A DNA stretch of 64,000 nucleotides from Phocoena phocoena (lineage: Eukaryota > Chordata > Mammalia > Artiodactyla > Phocoenidae): NCBI RefSeq assembly GCF_963924675.1, contig NC_089219.1, positions 147,208,288 through 147,272,287 of the forward strand. Reading direction: 5' to 3'. Under the pieces are notes generated by a model. That model was not told the DNA's origin. It saw only the letters and a program-made list of their open reading frames with translations, and ran no database searches. Numbering within the stretch: position 1 is the stretch's first letter; each line of letters begins with the position of its first letter. The translations under genes and the position numbers were made by a program. Of the stretch, positions 60,178 to 64,000 are shown piece by piece.

Positions 60178-60404
60178 TTGCTTTTTTATCAAAGAGATTG
60201 AATCTTGAATGAACAAGCACCGGAAAACCCATTACATATCAGTTGATAGAATTTATCGTAAACCATTCAGGAAAGCATCCTTCTGTTGTTCGCCTTTTGT
60301 TATGGAAATCCCCTTTTCCGCTTACACCAAACTTGATCATGGGATTCCTCCAGGACCCTATTTGGCTTCTGGGCTATCTGTGAATGTTTTCTATCTTAGT
60401 CATT

Positions 60405-60720
60405 TCATTCAACCATTGAACAAATAATAACGGAACACCTACTAGGTGCCAGGCATCGTTTCGTCTCTTGGAATACATCAGTGAACAACACAAACACGGA
60501 GATCTGTTCCAACGGGGAGAGAGAAACAATAAGCAACATGCACTATAGGTAAGTAGACCGTAGAGTGTGTCAGGGGATGGTGAGCGCTGGAGCAAACAGA
60601 AAGAGTAGAGTGGGGAAAGGGAGATGGGTGGGGATGGTCAGGGTGAGTCTCTGTTGAAGGTGACCCCTGAGTCAAGACCTGAAGGAGATGAGGGAATGTT
60701 TGATACAGAAGTTTGGGGGA
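60405..60720 (+). repeat. Ancient dispersed repeat
   Basis: cacctactaggtgccaggca, then gaatacatcagtgaacaaca and agacctgaaggagatgaggg, in the same order as the longer copy at 41625. Confidence 0.55.
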
Positions 60721-62369
60721 AGGCCAGAAGAAAGAAAGGAAGAGCCAGGTGACTTTTATAGGTGTCCCTCTGTATTATGAACTACCGCCCTGAACTGTCA
60801 AGTTCTCCAGCAACTCTGGACCTCTTTTCCAAGGTGTTCACTATCCATCTCTCATCACAATGAAACATACCCATCTTTCCCGGTCGTCAAAACAAATGTG
60901 CAGGAGGACGGTGCTCTGTGGCGACCACCGTGAACCTTCCTTCAGAACACTCTTGATCTTCCATCTTTCAGCTGGATGCCCCGAAGATCATTCTCTTTGA
61001 AGTCCGGGAAGAAACTCAAATAGGTGTTGTATGGCTCTGCAGGAAACCGTGTTTATCCTCTTCCATTGCTGAAAAGCCTTCTTGGTAGCTTTCCCTTATT
61101 TTTAAGTCTTAACTAATCCTAGGCATTCCTAGCCATTACCATACCCTCCCAGTTCTGCAACTCCCCGTGCTCTCACCCGTGGTCCTGAGCCCCTCCCTCC
61201 GTCCACACCTGCTGCATTGCCATCTGGCTGACTCCCAAGTGCCTGTTTTGCTTGACCCAAGAGCAGAATCTGTAGGGTTGATGGGTACAAATATGTAAGA
61301 GTATCAATTCAAGCACATAAAATCCCTACCTCAACTTTCAGAATTAGAGAATTTTAAAGCTGAGGAGGATTTTAAAGACCCTAATTCTAGTCCCTCTTTT
61401 AGCATTAAAGGAAACCGAGGCCCAATGTGACAGCTTATTAGATGCCCTCTGGAAACACAAGACAACATAGGGCACGCAGTCTTTGATCCCATGGTCCAAG
61501 TGGCCCTGGGACATGAAGAGTTGCTGGCGGAAGAGGTCCACGTGTCAGTTCTGCTGGGAGCCCCCAAGGAGCCAATTAAATAGCCCCTGTTCTTAAGCAT
61601 CTGTGAACACAAGGCACTCACATTCTCACATACCCTCTTCTCTCTCTTGTTCTTCTTGAGTCATTCGACATGAGACAAGACACTGAAGTTCAAGTTTGGG
61701 TCCAATAATGAGCAAAGAGACCCCAAAAACCTCATCTTACTAGTACTCTGCACATAGCCATGACCCTGGACTTATTTGTAGACACTTCTGGGACCAGAGG
61801 AGAGAAAGGTTATTGGCAGGACAGAGGTTTGCAAATATGAGTATCCTTCCCAAATACCATTTGAGCATGTCCAAGGCAGGTTGATGGGGGCCCCACTGGC
61901 TAAGACTGGGACAATGTGAGCACTACAAAATGAAGTACAGTGATAAATTATAAACCTCTGGAAAATAGGAAGTGGTGCAATTATACAGATAATAGTGAGT
62001 TAAACAAATGGGGGAGAGGCTGCTGTTTACAATAGAATGCCAAGTGCCAACTGGTAAGCGCCAAAGTTGGAAAATCATCATTTTGCAATCACCACAGTGA
62101 ACACTGGCTCAGGCAACGATCACCCATAATGCTAAATCTGGGGGGAATGTCTTAAAGAAGAGCAGAATATCTGTATCATACTAAAGTGTCTCCTACAGAA
62201 TGCTTATGAGTTACAAGGCCAAAAAAGTAGTACTAACTATACAGTAGCTAAATCCTTATCTAATGAAGTGTTCAGTATTCTCTTCCAGGATGGTGAAAAC
62301 TAACATCACCAATGAGACGGTTGCTCATGATCTGCCTCCAGATGTGATGCCCTAAATAGGACACATTCA
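60721..62369. other. No gene; one faint MIR-like relic
   Basis: Text at 61335-61430 (gattttaaagaccctaattc, taaaggaaaccgaggcccaa) resembles an old MIR or MIR3 core. Otherwise unassigned. Confidence 0.45.
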
Positions 62370-62742
62370 GGACTTCCCTGGTATTGCAGTGGTTGGGAAT
62401 CCACCTGCCAATGCAGGAGACACGGGTTTGAGCCCTGGTCCGGGAAGATCCCACATGCCGCAGAGCAGCAAGGCCCGTGCGCCACGACTACTGAGCTTGC
62501 ACTCTAGAACCCACAAGCCACAACTACTGAGCCCGCGTGCCACAACTACTGAAGCCCACATGCTTAGAGCCCGTGTTCTGCAACAAGAGAAGCCACCACA
62601 ATGAGGAGCCCGTACGCTGCAACGAAGAGTAGCCCCCGCTGGCCGCAACTAGAGAAAGCCCGCGTGAAGCAACGAAGACCCAACATAGCTAAAAATAAAT
62701 GAATGAGTGAATGAATGAACGAATGCATAAATTTTTAAAAAA
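62370..62742 (+). mobile_element. Long CHR-type SINE, full length
   Basis: Head gacttccctggtattgcagt, long body with cacaactactga units and the agacccaacatagct tail, then a (GAAT)n-like end and A-run. The imperfect flanks gacacattc / gacacaatc may be the target site. Confidence 0.94.
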
Positions 62743-64000
62743 ACGACACAATCTAAATCTACTCACGAGGAAACAGCAGACAAACTCAAAATGGGGAATG
62801 TTCTATTAAATAAGGGGGAACTATACCCTTCAATGTCATAAAAGACAGAAGGGCTGTGAAGATCTTCTAGGTGTGAGGTAACCCTACAACCACAGCTCCA
62901 TGGTAGCCCAGAACTTTCCACTCTCTCCTCTGAAAGACATCAGGCGTGGAGTTAATAACAGGGTTTATCATTCCTATATGAATAACGAATGGGTGGAAAA
63001 TCAGAAGTTGTTTTTTTTTTTAATTCACAGACCTCTTACATAAGCTAGCCCACACTGAATCTCGCAAAAATAAATAAAGTTAGCCCTCTCTTCAAAGATG
63101 AGCCTGCCAATCAGCCACAATCCCACTTTGCCTCTGGGCTTTGCTTCTTAACTCATATATTTTTTTTTTCTGAATTGTGAATTCACAGCATTCTGAACCC
63201 AGCTTTTGCTTTGTGGTAAAAAATGGATTTATCTTTATACTAGAGAAATAGATTTATACTATAGAACGGTGGATTTATACTTCTATTATCCTACTTTGGT
63301 TGCTATGTCTTAATCCCCTTTCCAACTGAACTTTCAAAATGCAGTACATTTGAAGATATACAGTACATGTAATACAAACAACTTTCTTCTGGGAGCTGAG
63401 GTCCTAGTTCAGCTGGATATCTAAAATACATCACTTCTTCGACTTTGTACTATAGAATCATTTATCTAGATCGTGGTTATTGAACACAACCAGAAGCTTA
63501 TCTATTTTTCACACCACTTCCCCTTGCCCCTCACACACACACAACCTACAGCTGGAAGGAGCCATTAGGAATCAAGCAGACCTCTCCCTGTCTTAGGATG
63601 AGAAGATATCAGGAGCCCCACTTCACAGATGAGACAATCACAGCTGACTTAAGTTCATGCAAGCAGGCAACACTAACTATGGGGTTAGGATCTGCCAGAG
63701 GCTCCAAGAAGCATTCATTGTACTCTTCTAAACAAATTTATACAATCAGCATACATTATCGCATTTCAGAGTCTAGCTCTCCGGCTCATCTTGAGAATCA
63801 CTAATATGGTTTGATTCATTACTTTTAATTTCCCACCATGTGAACAGTCTCAGTGCTCTCCTCATAGCGCTAGAAGTAAAGGTCTGTGGACTCGGTGCCA
63901 AAGTAACACTAGAAAGATTCACAGTGACAAAGGGCCATCGAAACAGAAAACAGTGTGATTATTTGTGCATTAGCTAAATTTACTGGTGGTACATCTACAA
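62743..64000. other. No gene or recognised repeat
   Basis: A/T-rich right end of the window, without an exon-like frame. Confidence 0.5.

Overview
The window is mammalian nuclear DNA, almost certainly from a whale or dolphin. It is crowded with young tRNA-derived SINEs of the CHR type known from cetaceans and their hippo/ruminant relatives (hallmark 'cttccctggtggcgcagtgg' with A and B boxes). It also carries cetartiodactyl-style L1 3' ends, mammal-wide MIR and L2 relics, and placental hAT transposons such as MER1 and MER20. The species cannot be fixed from sequence alone. No bacterial, plasmid, phage or CRISPR feature is present.

I found no intact protein-coding gene and no convincing exon. 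Every longer reading frame is a chance frame, an antisense translation of a SINE, a broken L1 ORF2, or the one gene-derived object: a 5'-truncated processed pseudogene of NOP56 (about 29072-30074). That pseudogene has a poly(A) signal, an A-tail, 14-bp target-site duplications beginning at a TT/AAAA L1 cleavage site, an in-frame stop and a self-cancelling frameshift pair.

Layout. 1-4.4 kb: MIR relics and two related SINEs sharing flanking DNA. 4.4-5.8 kb: an L2 split by a solo LTR. 6-12.3 kb: three young SINEs, MIRs and an L1 tail. 12.6-16.4 kb: old L1-like sequence, then a 2.4-kb defective L1 ORF2 joined to a second L1 scrap. 16.4-22.9 kb: mostly unassigned, with MER20 and an L1 tail. 22.9-29 kb: antisense L1, L2, MIR and a long SINE. 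29-30.1 kb: NOP56 retrocopy. 31.6-37.8 kb: an inverted SINE pair, two further SINEs and an antisense L1. 38-46 kb: MER5-like and two MER1-type hAT elements, a second copy of the first LTR, and a SINE. 46-53 kb: L1 and MIR relics, two SINEs and the first copy of a second LTR family. 53-57 kb: an MLT1-like LTR, a third LTR type, a (GT)n tract and the second copy of the second LTR family. 57-64 kb: a MIR split by an L1, two L1 3' ends in all, a G-rich tract and two SINEs.

There is no operon or pathway to describe. The elements are related only by their history: L1 machinery explains the SINEs, the L1 copies and the NOP56 retrocopy; solo LTRs record former endogenous retroviruses that recombined out; hAT fossils keep 8-bp duplications. 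The points most worth checking are the NOP56 retrocopy and its unexplained 5' end, the SINE copies with shared 3' flank, the mosaic LTR pair, an L1 with a premature 3' end, and the inverted SINE pair.
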